A stretch of 64,000 nt of DNA from Cryomorphaceae bacterium (GCA_017798125.1 CP059070.1:1674001-1738000); one strand, 5' to 3'. Shown: positions 7,591-15,755, numbered from the stretch's first letter. Program-made: numbers and translations. The notes: generated by a model not told the origin, from the sequence alone.

Positions 7591-8706
7591 ATGAAACGCC
7601 TTCTTATCCTTGTCCTCCTGCTCAGCTGGACCACTTCATTAAAGGCTCAGGAGCAGGGTGTGTTCAAGGATACCTTAGACGGCGCCTTTGACGTCAGTCA
7701 TTTTCTTTTTGATCTTCACGGATTCCTTCCCATTGTGAGCCCCATTACAGAGCCCGCTGTAGGTTACGGAGCCGTACTTATGAATGCATTCTTCATTCCC
7801 AAGAAAGGGGAGAGCGAACGTCTGTTTCGCATGCCGGATGTGGCCTTTGGAGGGGGAGGGCTTACTGAAAACGGCACCTGGTTTCTGGGCGGAGGATACT
7901 TGGGCTTTTGGAACGAAGATCGGGTGAGGTATCGCGGATTTGCGGGCTATGGGTCCATCAACTTGACTTACTATGCCTTTTCTGAATTGCTGGACCGTGA
8001 ATTGGCGATTGAATACAATCTGGCCAGCACCTTTCTTCATCAGGAGGCCAATTGGCGAATAGGGGAGACCGATCTGTTTATTGGAGGTTCCTATCGATTT
8101 GTACGCACCCGGGTCAGCTCGGATAGGGACCCTGAGGATTTAATACCCTCTGTGGATCGCGAAATCACGACAAGCGGGCTCGGTGCACAAATCCAGTACG
8201 ACCATAGAGACAATGTGTTTTCTCCTACATCCGGATTTATCACGAGCCTTTCCATGACCTATTATCCCGATGAGCTCGGAAGCACTCGAGACTACGGACA
8301 ACTGATTTGGTACCTGAACTACTACATTCCCATAGGCTCCAAGTGGATCTCAGGATTTCGGGCTCAATCCAATTGGGCTGTGGCAGATCCTCCCTTCTAT
8401 GCTCTGCCATATATTGAATTGCGGGGGGTTCCAAACCTCCGGTATCAAGGGGACTGGATCGGTCTTGTTGAGACTGAGCAACAGTTTCGCATGACTCGTC
8501 GTTGGGCCCTTTTGGGATTTGCAGGTTACGGCTGGGCCCAAAGCAGTGAGTCTTTAACACGTTCCGATGCAACAGCCTGGAACGCCGGTGGAGGTTTCCG
8601 GTATCTACTTGCCCGGGCCTTTGGTTTACAAGCTGGTGTTGATGTAGCCCGAGGTCCCGAACAATGGGCGTTCTACGTAGTCGTGGGCTCTTCTTGGGGC
8701 CGTTAG
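7591..8706 (+). CDS. Omp85/surface-antigen-like outer membrane beta-barrel protein
   Basis: A 371-aa exported protein with a signal peptide (residues 1-20, ending SLKAQ) and many amphipathic strands rich in Gly and aromatic residues. IQYDHRDNVFSPTSG near 210 and LRGVPNLRYQGD near 283 resemble the bacterial surface antigen (D15/BamA barrel) region, the second matching the conserved loop-6 RGF/Y motif. No POTRA domains are present, so it is a barrel-only relative and not BamA itself. The chain ends in strand-like aromatic residues. I chose the ATG at 7591 because it begins the signal peptide. It lies 12 bp after the hydrolase-like gene. Function and any exported substrate are unknown. Confidence 0.78.
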   Translation: MKRLLILVLLLSWTTSLKAQEQGVFKDTLDGAFDVSHFLFDLHGFLPIVSPITEPAVGYGAVLMNAFFIPKKGESERLFRMPDVAFGGGGLTENGTWFLGGGYLGFWNEDRVRYRGFAGYGSINLTYYAFSELLDRELAIEYNLASTFLHQEANWRIGETDLFIGGSYRFVRTRVSSDRDPEDLIPSVDREITTSGLGAQIQYDHRDNVFSPTSGFITSLSMTYYPDELGSTRDYGQLIWYLNYYIPIGSKWISGFRAQSNWAVADPPFYALPYIELRGVPNLRYQGDWIGLVETEQQFRMTRRWALLGFAGYGWAQSSESLTRSDATAWNAGGGFRYLLARAFGLQAGVDVARGPEQWAFYVVVGSSWGR

Positions 8707-8822
8707 GACCGTATTTAGATTCCTTAACATTCGTGTTATTCTCTTGTTAATGGGTTCATTTTCAGAAACCTGAGCGATGATTCGCCGTTGACCCGGCATA
8801 TGAATCACTAAATCTTCTGAAA

Positions 8823-10040
8823 ATGAAAGCAAATTTCCTCTTGAAAAGCGCGTTGTCACTCCTCCTCGCGTTTTTGTGCGCAAACTCTTTACATGCACAC
8901 AACGACTCCACCACTGCCTATTTAGGTGTTTGGTACCAGCATGTTTCTAAGAAAAAAGCGAAGTTCATGGAAGTCCCCAACGCCAATGACAATGGCGTAT
9001 TGATCGAAGGGGTAGCGCCTGGTTCTCCGGCAGACTTAGCGGGCTTGGAGTTCATGGATTATATGTACGAATTCAATGGAGTCACCTTAAGTGAGGACGT
9101 TGATTGGGATGATCTGTTTGATGAAATGGCACCGGGTGAATCCGTCACGATGAAGGTCGTGCGTCAAAAAGAGACGCTGAATCTTCGTGCGAATTTGGTC
9201 AGTCGACTGGAACGTCAGAATGATCACTACAACACAAACGCCTTTCTCGGGGTCGAGTATAGATGGGAAGAGAACAAGCAACCAGATCAAGGGGCTTGGA
9301 TCGATGTTATTGAAGGAACTACAGCAGAACGCATCGGACTCGAAGACGGAGACATCATTGTCGGTATCAACGACTACGAAATCTATGATTGGCACGACTT
9401 AGGGATCGTCATTGACAATTCTGAGCCCGGATCGGAGTTCTGCGTCACCTACCTACGAGACGGGGAAGAGTACCGCACCTGTGATATGATTACAAAGCGC
9501 AACGAATCTCCAGAGAACTACGAAGACATGGAAGAGGAACTAGAAGCTCCCCTTGCTTCAGAGACGGAGGCCCTGAGGGCCCCTGAGGCGATTGAGCCTG
9601 AGCCAGGTATCGTTCTAAAACCCAGCATTCCTACTCCTGTTGAGGGTCGAGAGATCCAAGGTGAGAACGGTCTTGTGAAACTCTTCGAAGATGAAGTCAG
9701 CTCTGTGAAAATGGTCGATATGACCAAAGATGAGGTTGAAATGATGGAAGACAAGTTCGAAATGGACATGCCTGAGCGAGGAATTCCCTATCGGGACCTG
9801 AATGTCTATCCCAATCCGAACGACGGGCGCTTTACCTTCTTTATTGACCTAGAAAAAACTGCGGATGCCGATCTTCGAATTACGGATGCACAAGGGCGAC
9901 TCGTATACGAAGAGTCGATTCCCGGGGCATCAGGACGCATTGAACGCCGATTAGACATCAGTGGACGTGCCAAGGGCATCTACTTCGTGATTGTACTTCA
10001 AGGCAATAAGAGCATCACGAAGCGCGTGGTTGTCGACTAA
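8823..10040 (+). CDS. Two-PDZ-domain protein with T9SS type A sorting domain
   Basis: Secreted 405-aa protein. Residues 1-25 form a signal peptide. Two PDZ domains follow: GVLIEGVAPGSPADLAGL near 54-72 and GAWIDVIEGTTAERIGL near 157-174 are the carboxylate-loop and helix regions. A long acidic linker rich in Glu, Pro and Met spans about 225-320. The C-terminal 80 residues (from VYPNPNDGRF to the final VVVD) are a type A T9SS sorting domain, so the protein should cross the outer membrane and be released or anchored at the surface. There is no protease domain, which is unusual for a twin-PDZ secreted protein; it may act as a peptide-binding adaptor. Its stop overlaps the convergent small gene by 4 bp. 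Confidence 0.85.
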   Translation: MKANFLLKSALSLLLAFLCANSLHAHNDSTTAYLGVWYQHVSKKKAKFMEVPNANDNGVLIEGVAPGSPADLAGLEFMDYMYEFNGVTLSEDVDWDDLFDEMAPGESVTMKVVRQKETLNLRANLVSRLERQNDHYNTNAFLGVEYRWEENKQPDQGAWIDVIEGTTAERIGLEDGDIIVGINDYEIYDWHDLGIVIDNSEPGSEFCVTYLRDGEEYRTCDMITKRNESPENYEDMEEELEAPLASETEALRAPEAIEPEPGIVLKPSIPTPVEGREIQGENGLVKLFEDEVSSVKMVDMTKDEVEMMEDKFEMDMPERGIPYRDLNVYPNPNDGRFTFFIDLEKTADADLRITDAQGRLVYEESIPGASGRIERRLDISGRAKGIYFVIVLQGNKSITKRVVVD

Positions 10041-10210
10041 TACAGGAATAATTTCCAGACAATCGCACTAAGGCCAATAAAGCCAATCAGGGCCTGAGCA
10101 AAGGTTTTACCAAAGCTCAGGCCTTGTGCTTTTTGATATCGACCGACCAGGTAGGCGCCGAAAGCGTCAATGGCCAAAACCAGGAGGGCATTGGTTAACG
10201 TGAAGTCCAT
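10037..10210 (-). CDS. Small membrane protein downstream of the CoA-transferase
   Basis: A 57-aa protein with two hydrophobic helices separated by a short basic loop (GRYQKAQG). I do not recognise a family. The start was set at 10210 because the ATG overlaps the stop of the upstream CoA-transferase in the sequence TAATG, the same junction used at the other end of that gene; an alternative start at 10222 adds four residues. It is the last gene of a three-gene minus-strand unit and converges on the PDZ protein gene. Confidence 0.62.
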   Translation of the reverse strand: MDFTLTNALLVLAIDAFGAYLVGRYQKAQGLSFGKTFAQALIGFIGLSAIVWKLFLY

Positions 10211-11487
10211 TAGCTGTGGCAAATATCGAAGGCTGCGCGATCCAGTGATTCTCGGTGATCTGGATGAGCAATATCCCGAAGTAATTCGCAGCGTTGCTTG
10301 ATGGTTTTTCCATACAAATCCGCTACTCCGTATTCGGTAATCACATAGTGCACGTGAGCACGTGTTGTAACCACCCCAGCCCCTTGCTTTAAGAAACCGG
10401 ATATTCGGCTTTCCCCTCTTCGCGTGACACTAGGTAAGGCAATGATGGGTTTACCGCCTTCGCTCAAGCTTGCTCCGCGGATAAAGTCCATCTGTCCGCC
10501 CACACCGGAGTAAAGGCGTGTCCCAATAGAATCGGCATTGACCTGTCCGGTCAAATCCACTTCGATGGCGCTGTTGATGGAAATAGCTTTCGGGTTCCGT
10601 CGAATGACGGCAACGTCATTTACCCAGGAGATGTCGCGCATTTCAACCATGGGGTTGTCGTCGATGAAATCATACAATTTCTTCGATCCCATAACGAACC
10701 CGCTGACAATCTTGCCTTTTCTGAATCGCTTGAATTTTCCCGTGATTACCCCAGACTCAACCAATGGAATGACGCCATCACTGAACATCTCGGTGTGAAT
10801 CCCCAAGTCCTTGTGGTTGCCCAACTGTGCCAGTGCTGCATTCGGTATAGCGCCAATCCCCATCTGTAAGGTTGAGCCATCTTCAATCAGACCGGCAATG
10901 TGCGCTCCAATTTTCATTTCGACTTCACTTGGTGCTATGGGGTTGTGTGCGATTAGCTCTTCTTCCTGTTCGGTTATCGCGTCGAACTCTGAAATATGTC
11001 GTATTCCATCCCCACCGGTTCTCGGCATGTTGGGGTTGATTTGCGCGATAACATACTTCGCCTTTTCCATAGCCGCAAGCGAGGCGTCTACAGAGGTTCC
11101 CAAGGAACAGAAACCGTGACGATCCGGCGGGCTAACCGACATTAAGGCGACGTCTACCGGCAGAATGTCACGACGAAAGAGCGCTGGAACTTCGCTCAGA
11201 AATACAGGCGTGTAGGACGCGTGTCCGGCATCGAGTGCGTGACGAACATTAGCACCGATGAACAAGGCGTTCACGTGAAATGAATCCTTGTATTCGGGAG
11301 CGGCGTAGGGGGCATCTCCTTCTGTATGTAAGTGAATGATTTCCACATTGCGGAGCTCTGAAGCTCTCGCTGTCATGGCGTTGATCAGTGCTCGAGGAGC
11401 AGCCGCTACGGCGTGCACGTATACACGATTTCCGCTTTTAATAACCTTAACTGCTTCTTCTGCAGTTTGGACTTGATTGGTGCTCAT
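10210..11487 (-). CDS. Acetyl-CoA hydrolase/transferase family CoA-transferase
   Basis: Class I CoA-transferase of 425 aa, in the family of acetyl-CoA hydrolase, succinyl-CoA:acetate and 4-hydroxybutyrate CoA-transferases; it moves CoA between acyl groups, probably involving acetate. Visible family motifs are LGIHTEMFSDG near 228-238, INSAIEVDLTGQVN near 304-317 and SGVGGQMDFIRGA near 327-339, with conserved glutamates at 233 and 309, either of which fits the family's catalytic position. The true acyl substrates cannot be read from sequence. Start and stop codons both overlap small membrane-protein genes as TAATG, so all three are probably translated together. Confidence 0.92.
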   Translation of the reverse strand: MSTNQVQTAEEAVKVIKSGNRVYVHAVAAAPRALINAMTARASELRNVEIIHLHTEGDAPYAAPEYKDSFHVNALFIGANVRHALDAGHASYTPVFLSEVPALFRRDILPVDVALMSVSPPDRHGFCSLGTSVDASLAAMEKAKYVIAQINPNMPRTGGDGIRHISEFDAITEQEEELIAHNPIAPSEVEMKIGAHIAGLIEDGSTLQMGIGAIPNAALAQLGNHKDLGIHTEMFSDGVIPLVESGVITGKFKRFRKGKIVSGFVMGSKKLYDFIDDNPMVEMRDISWVNDVAVIRRNPKAISINSAIEVDLTGQVNADSIGTRLYSGVGGQMDFIRGASLSEGGKPIIALPSVTRRGESRISGFLKQGAGVVTTRAHVHYVITEYGVADLYGKTIKQRCELLRDIAHPDHRESLDRAAFDICHS

Positions 11488-11678
11488 TAGTTGAGATGAT
11501 CTTTAAAGTAATACAGCACGGCTGCTCCGATTAAGATCGTAAGCAGGACGATGTAGCTTCTTTTGTAGTAGATATTGTGACGGCGAATGTCCTTTCGGTA
11601 TGCCCAGATGAGATACCCGATAAATGTCAGCGCAAAGATGAGCGCAAATACCCAGTGTCCCGGGGTGATATTATCCAT
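11487..11678 (-). CDS. Small two-helix membrane protein upstream of the CoA-transferase
   Basis: A 63-aa protein with two transmembrane helices (about 10-26 and 41-58) separated by a strongly basic loop (YRKDIRRHNIYYKR). No family recognised. It is the first gene of the unit leading to the CoA-transferase; its TAA stop shares a base with that gene's ATG (TAATG). Upstream lies a palindrome with a -7-like element for each strand (11701-11720), so it is probably transcribed from there. Confidence 0.68.
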   Translation of the reverse strand: MDNITPGHWVFALIFALTFIGYLIWAYRKDIRRHNIYYKRSYIVLLTILIGAAVLYYFKDHLN

Positions 11679-11700
11679 AGCATGTAGCTTTACCCTGCGA

Positions 11701-11720
11701 CAAATTTAGTCCTAAATTTG
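11701..11720. promoter_or_regulatory. Back-to-back divergent -7 elements forming a palindrome
   Basis: CAAATTTAG, spacer TC, CTAAATTTG: a 9-bp perfect inverted repeat midway between divergent genes. Each arm contains TAAATTTG, matching the Bacteroidota -7 consensus TAnnTTTG, one facing each way. No clear TTG -33 element is seen at 19 nt for either. It could also be an operator. Confidence 0.6.
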
Positions 11721-11742
11721 TTCCCTAAACCTGATAAAAGTT

Positions 11743-12126
11743 ATGAAAAGACAGCTCGATCACGTCGCTAAATTCCACGATGTATTTGGAATTGGCAATG
11801 AGGAGTCCCCGATTGGAGAAGTTTCCAATGATACGTACATGTTACGCTATAAACTCATGCGCGAGGAGAATGAAGAATACTTAGAAGCAGCGGAGAATGG
11901 CGATCTTGTAGAAATTGCCGACGCCCTTGGAGACATGATGTACATCCTCTGTGGAACCATTTTGAAACATGGACTTCAACACAAGATTGAAGAAGTTTTC
12001 GAAGAAATTCAACGTAGCAATATGAGCAAACTTGATGGTGATGGGAATCCCATCTATCGAGAAGACGGTAAAGTGATGAAAAGCGAGCTGTACTTTAAGC
12101 CGGACATTGCAAGCATATTGAAGTAA
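11743..12126 (+). CDS. MazG-like / phosphoribosyl-ATP-pyrophosphohydrolase-fold nucleotide pyrophosphatase
   Basis: A 127-aa all-alpha protein with the metal-binding pattern of the MazG/PRA-PH superfamily: REENEEYLEA near 41-50 (ExxE) followed by EIADALGDMMY near 57-67 (ExxD). Members hydrolyse nucleoside triphosphates to monophosphates plus pyrophosphate, often as house-cleaning enzymes. It is too short for full MazG and has no HisI domain. It is followed by a GNAT gene with a TAATG overlap, so the two are coupled. Substrate unknown. Confidence 0.82.
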   Translation: MKRQLDHVAKFHDVFGIGNEESPIGEVSNDTYMLRYKLMREENEEYLEAAENGDLVEIADALGDMMYILCGTILKHGLQHKIEEVFEEIQRSNMSKLDGDGNPIYREDGKVMKSELYFKPDIASILK

Positions 12127-12560
12127 TGAACCTGAAAATCGTTCCATTTCGTTGGGGTGACCAGAACATGACTCGGGAGTGCCGAGTGATACGTGATCGC
12201 GTTTTTTTAGAAGAACAGGGGGTGCCTTTCGCCTTGGAAAACAGGGGAAATTTGGAGGCTCAGTTTTACCTGGCTTACGATACCTCAGGGGAAGCCGAAA
12301 TTCCCATGGGATGTGCTCGATATCGCAAAACAGAGGAAGGTTACAAAATTGAACGCGTCGCGGTTTTACCCGGATATAGGGACCGCGCAGTTGGTGCCGC
12401 AATCGTAGAGCGAATACTCTTAGATATACCTAGGTCACAGGCGTATTTACATGCCCAGGAAGGGGCAAGACGTTTTTGGGAACGTGTGGGGTTTGCAGTA
12501 GAGGGGGATCCTTTTTACGAAGCCGAGATCAGGCATTTTCGTATGAAGGCTGAACTTTAA
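12126..12560 (+). CDS. GNAT family N-acetyltransferase
   Basis: A 144-aa acetyltransferase of the GNAT fold. FLEEQGVPFALEN near 29-41 is the ElaA/YjcF-like N-terminal region, VAVLPGYRDRAVGAAIVERIL near 78-98 holds strand 4 and the acetyl-CoA pyrophosphate loop, and LHAQEGARRFWERVGF near 109-124 is the C-terminal signature. Acceptor unknown. It overlaps the MazG-like gene by one base (TAATG) and its 3' end overlaps convergent ilvE by 32 bp. Confidence 0.86.
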   Translation: MNLKIVPFRWGDQNMTRECRVIRDRVFLEEQGVPFALENRGNLEAQFYLAYDTSGEAEIPMGCARYRKTEEGYKIERVAVLPGYRDRAVGAAIVERILLDIPRSQAYLHAQEGARRFWERVGFAVEGDPFYEAEIRHFRMKAEL

Positions 12561-13593
12561 CGCGCCACCCATAAGGGTCTTCGCTTTTATTGTGTTGAAG
12601 CTGAAGCAGCCAATTCTTCAATCGCGGAGCCCAGCTTTCTTCCGTGTACGATATGCTGTAACGTTCTTCCCGGTAAGCAACTTCACTGATGGGGCTCACA
12701 ATTACCGCTGTTCCAACTCCAAAGAGTTCCGTCAAGGAGCCATCGCGAAGACGTGTGAGCAATTCATCGACTGAAATAGGGCGCTCTTCTACCGTGATGT
12801 CATGGTCTTGAGCAATTTTGATCACGGATTTACGCGTAATTCCTTCTAGGATAGTTCCGGTTAGTGAAGGAGTTACCAAAGTGTCACCAACACGCATCAT
12901 GATGTTCATGGTGCCGGATTCTTCCAAATAGCTGTGGGTCGCAGCATCCGTCCACAGGAGCTGAGTAAACCCCTGTTCTTGGGCGAGCTTGGTTGGATAA
13001 AATGCGCCGGCGTAGTTCCCCGCAGCCTTAGCTTCACCAACTCCACCCTTGGCCGCGCGCGCATATTCCTCTTCGACTTTTACTTTGACATCTCCTTTGT
13101 AGTACGCACCAGCAGGCGAGGCCACAATCATGAAGGTAAATTCATCAGCTCCTTTGGCAGAAATAAATTCACCGTTTGCAAACATGAATGGGCGGAGATA
13201 CAGAGCGTGATCAAACCCTGGAACGACCCATCCACTGTCCATGTGAACCAAACGATGCAATCCATCCATAAATACCTCTTCCGGTACTTCTGGCATGGCT
13301 AAGCGAGTGGCGGATTTGTTAAACCTTTTCCAGTTCTCGAGCGGCCGGAATAGGAAGCAGTCCCCAGCTTCGTCCTTGTAAGCCTTCATTCCTTCAAAAA
13401 TGGCTTGTCCATAGTGGAATACAGGGGCTCCAGGGGCAATAGGGAAGGGTCCATACGGCATGACTTCAGGCTCATCCCAAGCGCCGTTTTTGAAGTGACA
13501 CACTACCATGTGGTCCGTAAACGTGGTGCCAAATACCAGATTATTTAAATCGACCGAATCAAGACGAGATTGGGTGGTAGGTGTGACTTTCAT
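12529..13593 (-). CDS. ilvE: Branched-chain amino acid aminotransferase
   Basis: PLP-dependent class IV aminotransferase, 354 aa, the last step of leucine, isoleucine and valine synthesis and the first of their breakdown. The PLP lysine is in GEAKAAGNYAG, the phosphate-binding region includes YLEESGTMNI and GTILEGITRKS. Length and motifs match the larger BCAT form. I chose the ATG at 13593, since an upstream ATG at 13665 would put the -7 element inside the gene. A good -7 box on the minus strand (TATCTTTG, 13614-13621) lies 21 bp upstream. The fused branched-chain-type E1 dehydrogenase at 20.9-23.4 kb could use its keto-acid products. Confidence 0.95.
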   Translation of the reverse strand: MKVTPTTQSRLDSVDLNNLVFGTTFTDHMVVCHFKNGAWDEPEVMPYGPFPIAPGAPVFHYGQAIFEGMKAYKDEAGDCFLFRPLENWKRFNKSATRLAMPEVPEEVFMDGLHRLVHMDSGWVVPGFDHALYLRPFMFANGEFISAKGADEFTFMIVASPAGAYYKGDVKVKVEEEYARAAKGGVGEAKAAGNYAGAFYPTKLAQEQGFTQLLWTDAATHSYLEESGTMNIMMRVGDTLVTPSLTGTILEGITRKSVIKIAQDHDITVEERPISVDELLTRLRDGSLTELFGVGTAVIVSPISEVAYREERYSISYTEESWAPRLKNWLLQLQHNKSEDPYGWRVKVQPSYENA

Positions 13594-13613
13594 GTAGTGT
13601 GATTTTGGGAGTG

Positions 13614-13639
13614 CAAAGATAGGGTTTTTTGTACCTTTG
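13614..13639. promoter_or_regulatory. Divergent -7 elements for ilvE and the DUF4920 lipoprotein
   Basis: TATCTTTG on the minus strand (13614-13621) faces ilvE and TACCTTTG on the plus strand (13632-13639) faces the lipoprotein gene. Both fit TAnnTTTG exactly and are separated by 10 bp, so the two promoters must overlap. Neither has TTG at exactly 19 nt. Confidence 0.65.
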
Positions 13640-13663
13640 TTCCTTACGTTAAAAAACGCCACC

Positions 13664-14173
13664 ATGAAGAAAGTGTTTATCGCAATGATTGCCGCAGCTG
13701 CTTTTTACGCGTGCGGAAGTGCTTCAACTGAAGAGGCCGCTGAGACTGAAGTAACTGCTGATGAGGTTGTTGCTGAAGAAGTAGAAGTTGAGGCATACGG
13801 AGAAGAAATTTCTACCGAGGGTGCTGTAGAAGCTTCCGAACTAATTGCCATGCTCGATGGGCAGGATAGTGTTCAGGTTAAAGTAAAAGGAACCATCAAT
13901 GAAGTTTGCCAGAAGAAAGGTTGCTGGATGAACGTTGCGATGGGTGAAGAAGAGGAAATGCTTGTTCGCTTTAAAGACTATGGATTCTTTGTTCCAATGG
14001 ACGCTGATGGTCGTACTGTGACCATGGAAGGTTGGGCAAAAGTGGAAGAGCAGAGCGTGGAGTGGCTGCGTCACCAAGCAGAAGATGCTGGTGCGAGCGA
14101 AGAGGAAATTGCCATGATCACCGAACCAGAGGTAAGCGTAAGCTTTATGGCTTCTGGCGTCGTTATCGAATAA
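13664..14173 (+). CDS. DUF4920 domain lipoprotein
   Basis: A 169-aa lipoprotein. The signal peptide ends in FYACGS, with Cys14 the likely lipidated residue. A very acidic Glu/Ala/Val linker (about 17-60) leads to a DUF4920 domain containing VKGTINEVCQKKGCWMNV near 80-97, whose CQKKGC pair is typical of the family, and MLVRFKDYGFFVP near 105. DUF4920 proteins are found in Bacteroidota envelopes, function unknown; the Cys pair could bind metal or be redox active. I chose the ATG at 13664 because it starts the signal peptide and lies just after a TACCTTTG -7 box. It precedes a haem lipoprotein by 6 bp. Confidence 0.85.
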   Translation: MKKVFIAMIAAAAFYACGSASTEEAAETEVTADEVVAEEVEVEAYGEEISTEGAVEASELIAMLDGQDSVQVKVKGTINEVCQKKGCWMNVAMGEEEEMLVRFKDYGFFVPMDADGRTVTMEGWAKVEEQSVEWLRHQAEDAGASEEEIAMITEPEVSVSFMASGVVIE

Positions 14174-14179
14174 GCTGCG

Positions 14180-14638
14180 ATGAAATTGAAGATGATAATA
14201 GGAGGATGTCTCATTGGGGCATCCTTTTTTTTGTCCTGTACCTCAGGAGAAAAAGAGCAGTCCAATACAGACGCTTCGGTTAAGAAGGAAATTGTCAATC
14301 CGAATGGAGATAGCGAACTAGCTCTGCTTATGCGTCAGATGTTTGACGAGTCCATGGCAGCTAAAAACTTGATCCTAGACGGCCAGCCGGCCCCCGATTT
14401 TTCAGATCAGTTTGTGACTATTCATACCGCTCAGGAGACGGACAGTACGGTTCGTACGGTTGAATTTAAAGCCTTGAGTGAGGTGTTTTTGACTCAAGTC
14501 GAGCGTTTGGAAGAGGCTCCTGCTGAGGAGCGGATCGCTGCGCACAACAATATGGTCGCTTCGTGCTTGGCTTGTCACCGGGTGTATTGCCCAGGACCCA
14601 TGGTCAAGATTAAGAAACTCAAGATCGCCGAATCGTGA
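14180..14638 (+). CDS. Monohaem c-type cytochrome-like lipoprotein
   Basis: A 152-aa protein with a lipobox (FFLSC, Cys20). A single haem c motif, CLACH, lies close to the C-terminus (near 133-137, followed by RVYCPGP), preceded by helices. This arrangement recalls the four-helix cytochrome c-prime/b562 fold, in which the haem motif is in the last helix, and a Met in the first helix (LMRQMFDE) could be an axial ligand. Electron partners are unknown. It follows the DUF4920 lipoprotein directly and overlaps mnmD (GTGA), so it is in a five-way packed plus-strand run. Confidence 0.75.
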   Translation: MKLKMIIGGCLIGASFFLSCTSGEKEQSNTDASVKKEIVNPNGDSELALLMRQMFDESMAAKNLILDGQPAPDFSDQFVTIHTAQETDSTVRTVEFKALSEVFLTQVERLEEAPAEERIAAHNNMVASCLACHRVYCPGPMVKIKKLKIAES

Positions 14639-15309
14639 AACGGAAGGTGATCCGGACGGGTGATGGATCCCACACCTTGGAGATTTTCGATGGTGCGGAG
14701 CACTACCACAGTACCCATGGCGCTGTTCAGGAGTCGCGCCACGTGTATGTGGATATGGGGCTTCAAAGCAGACATCGCGCCGTAGAGGCGCTGAGTATTT
14801 TGGAAATTGGGCTGGGCACCGGTTTAAATGCGATGCTCACACTAGAGTACGCCCAGAAAAATGGTCTTCAGGTCCGGTATACGGCCTTGGAGGCCTTTCC
14901 TTTGACAGAGGAGGAGTGGAATCCCTTGAATTACGACGAGCTTATTGAGTTGCCAGCGGTTTCGGAGAAATGGTCGGAACTCCATCGTTCGCCTTGGGGT
15001 AAATCCACGGAGTGGGCTGAGGGATTTGAGTTGTTGAAGATCCATGAAAAAGTCCAAGACGTGAACATAGAGGACCGCTTCGATGTCGTATATTTCGATG
15101 CCTTCGGGCCTCGGCATCAGCCCGAAATGTGGGAGGATGCCGTTTTCCAAAAGATGTACCGTCTTATGAGACCCGAAGGGGTGCTGGTGACGTACAGTGC
15201 CAAAGGAGAAGTGCGCCGAGCCATGACCCGTTCAGGTTTTACCGTAGAACGATTGCCTGGGCCACCGGGGAAAAGAGAAATGCTAAGAGCAACGAAACCA
15301 CAAGTATGA
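14635..15309 (+). CDS. mnmD: tRNA (5-methylaminomethyl-2-thiouridine) methyltransferase MnmD
   Basis: SAM-dependent methyltransferase, 224 aa, equal to the N-terminal domain of E. coli MnmC; it completes mnm5s2U at the wobble position of certain tRNAs. ILEIGLGTGLNA near 54-65 is the SAM motif, DAFGPRHQPEMW near 154-165 and YSAKGEVRRAM near 184-194 are family signatures, and GPPGKREMLRA closes the domain. The oxidase half (MnmC C-terminal) is absent, as in most Bacteroidota. The start is GTG at 14635, overlapping the previous stop as GTGA. Confidence 0.92.
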   Translation: MKRKVIRTGDGSHTLEIFDGAEHYHSTHGAVQESRHVYVDMGLQSRHRAVEALSILEIGLGTGLNAMLTLEYAQKNGLQVRYTALEAFPLTEEEWNPLNYDELIELPAVSEKWSELHRSPWGKSTEWAEGFELLKIHEKVQDVNIEDRFDVVYFDAFGPRHQPEMWEDAVFQKMYRLMRPEGVLVTYSAKGEVRRAMTRSGFTVERLPGPPGKREMLRATKPQV

Positions 15310-15755
15310 CCACCAAACAATTCAACATTCGGGTTTACGGACTTTTGATTCATCCAGAAAAAGGGATTCTAATTTCCGAAGAACGATATCAGGGGCATCA
15401 TTTCACCAAATTTCCCGGTGGAGGATTGGAGTGGGGTGAGGGCCCTGCGGAAACAGTACGGCGGGAATTGCGTGAAGAACTGGACTTGGAGGTTTCGCAT
15501 GCGGAGCACGTCTATACAACGGACTTTTTTGTGCAGTCGGCGTTTCGCGAGTCCGACCAGGTATTGAGCATTTACTACCGCATTACCCCGATGAATTGGG
15601 CAGATTTAGACAATGTCGAGGAGCGTGAGAATACCGACGAACCCGGGCGAACCCAGAAGTTTCATTGGGTTCCGATGAATGAGCTGTCGATGGAGTCCGT
15701 CCGCTTTCCAACCGACCGACGCGTCGTTGATTTACTGATGCGCTCGGGCATTTAA
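15306..15755 (+). CDS. NUDIX hydrolase
   Basis: A 149-aa hydrolase of nucleoside diphosphate derivatives. The NUDIX box is complete: GGGLEWGEGPAETVRRELRE then ELDLEV, near 38-63, with the REUxEE metal-binding glutamates. Substrate cannot be inferred. I chose ATG 15306, which overlaps the mnmD stop as ATGA; a longer frame reaching back to 15129 lies inside mnmD and lacks NUDIX homology. Its stop overlaps that of the convergent unknown gene by three bases. Confidence 0.9.
   Translation: MTTKQFNIRVYGLLIHPEKGILISEERYQGHHFTKFPGGGLEWGEGPAETVRRELREELDLEVSHAEHVYTTDFFVQSAFRESDQVLSIYYRITPMNWADLDNVEERENTDEPGRTQKFHWVPMNELSMESVRFPTDRRVVDLLMRSGI

Noticed and set aside
15129-15305. N-terminal extension of the NUDIX protein
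   Set aside because: Lies inside mnmD and lacks NUDIX features; ATG at 15306 overlaps the mnmD stop as ATGA.
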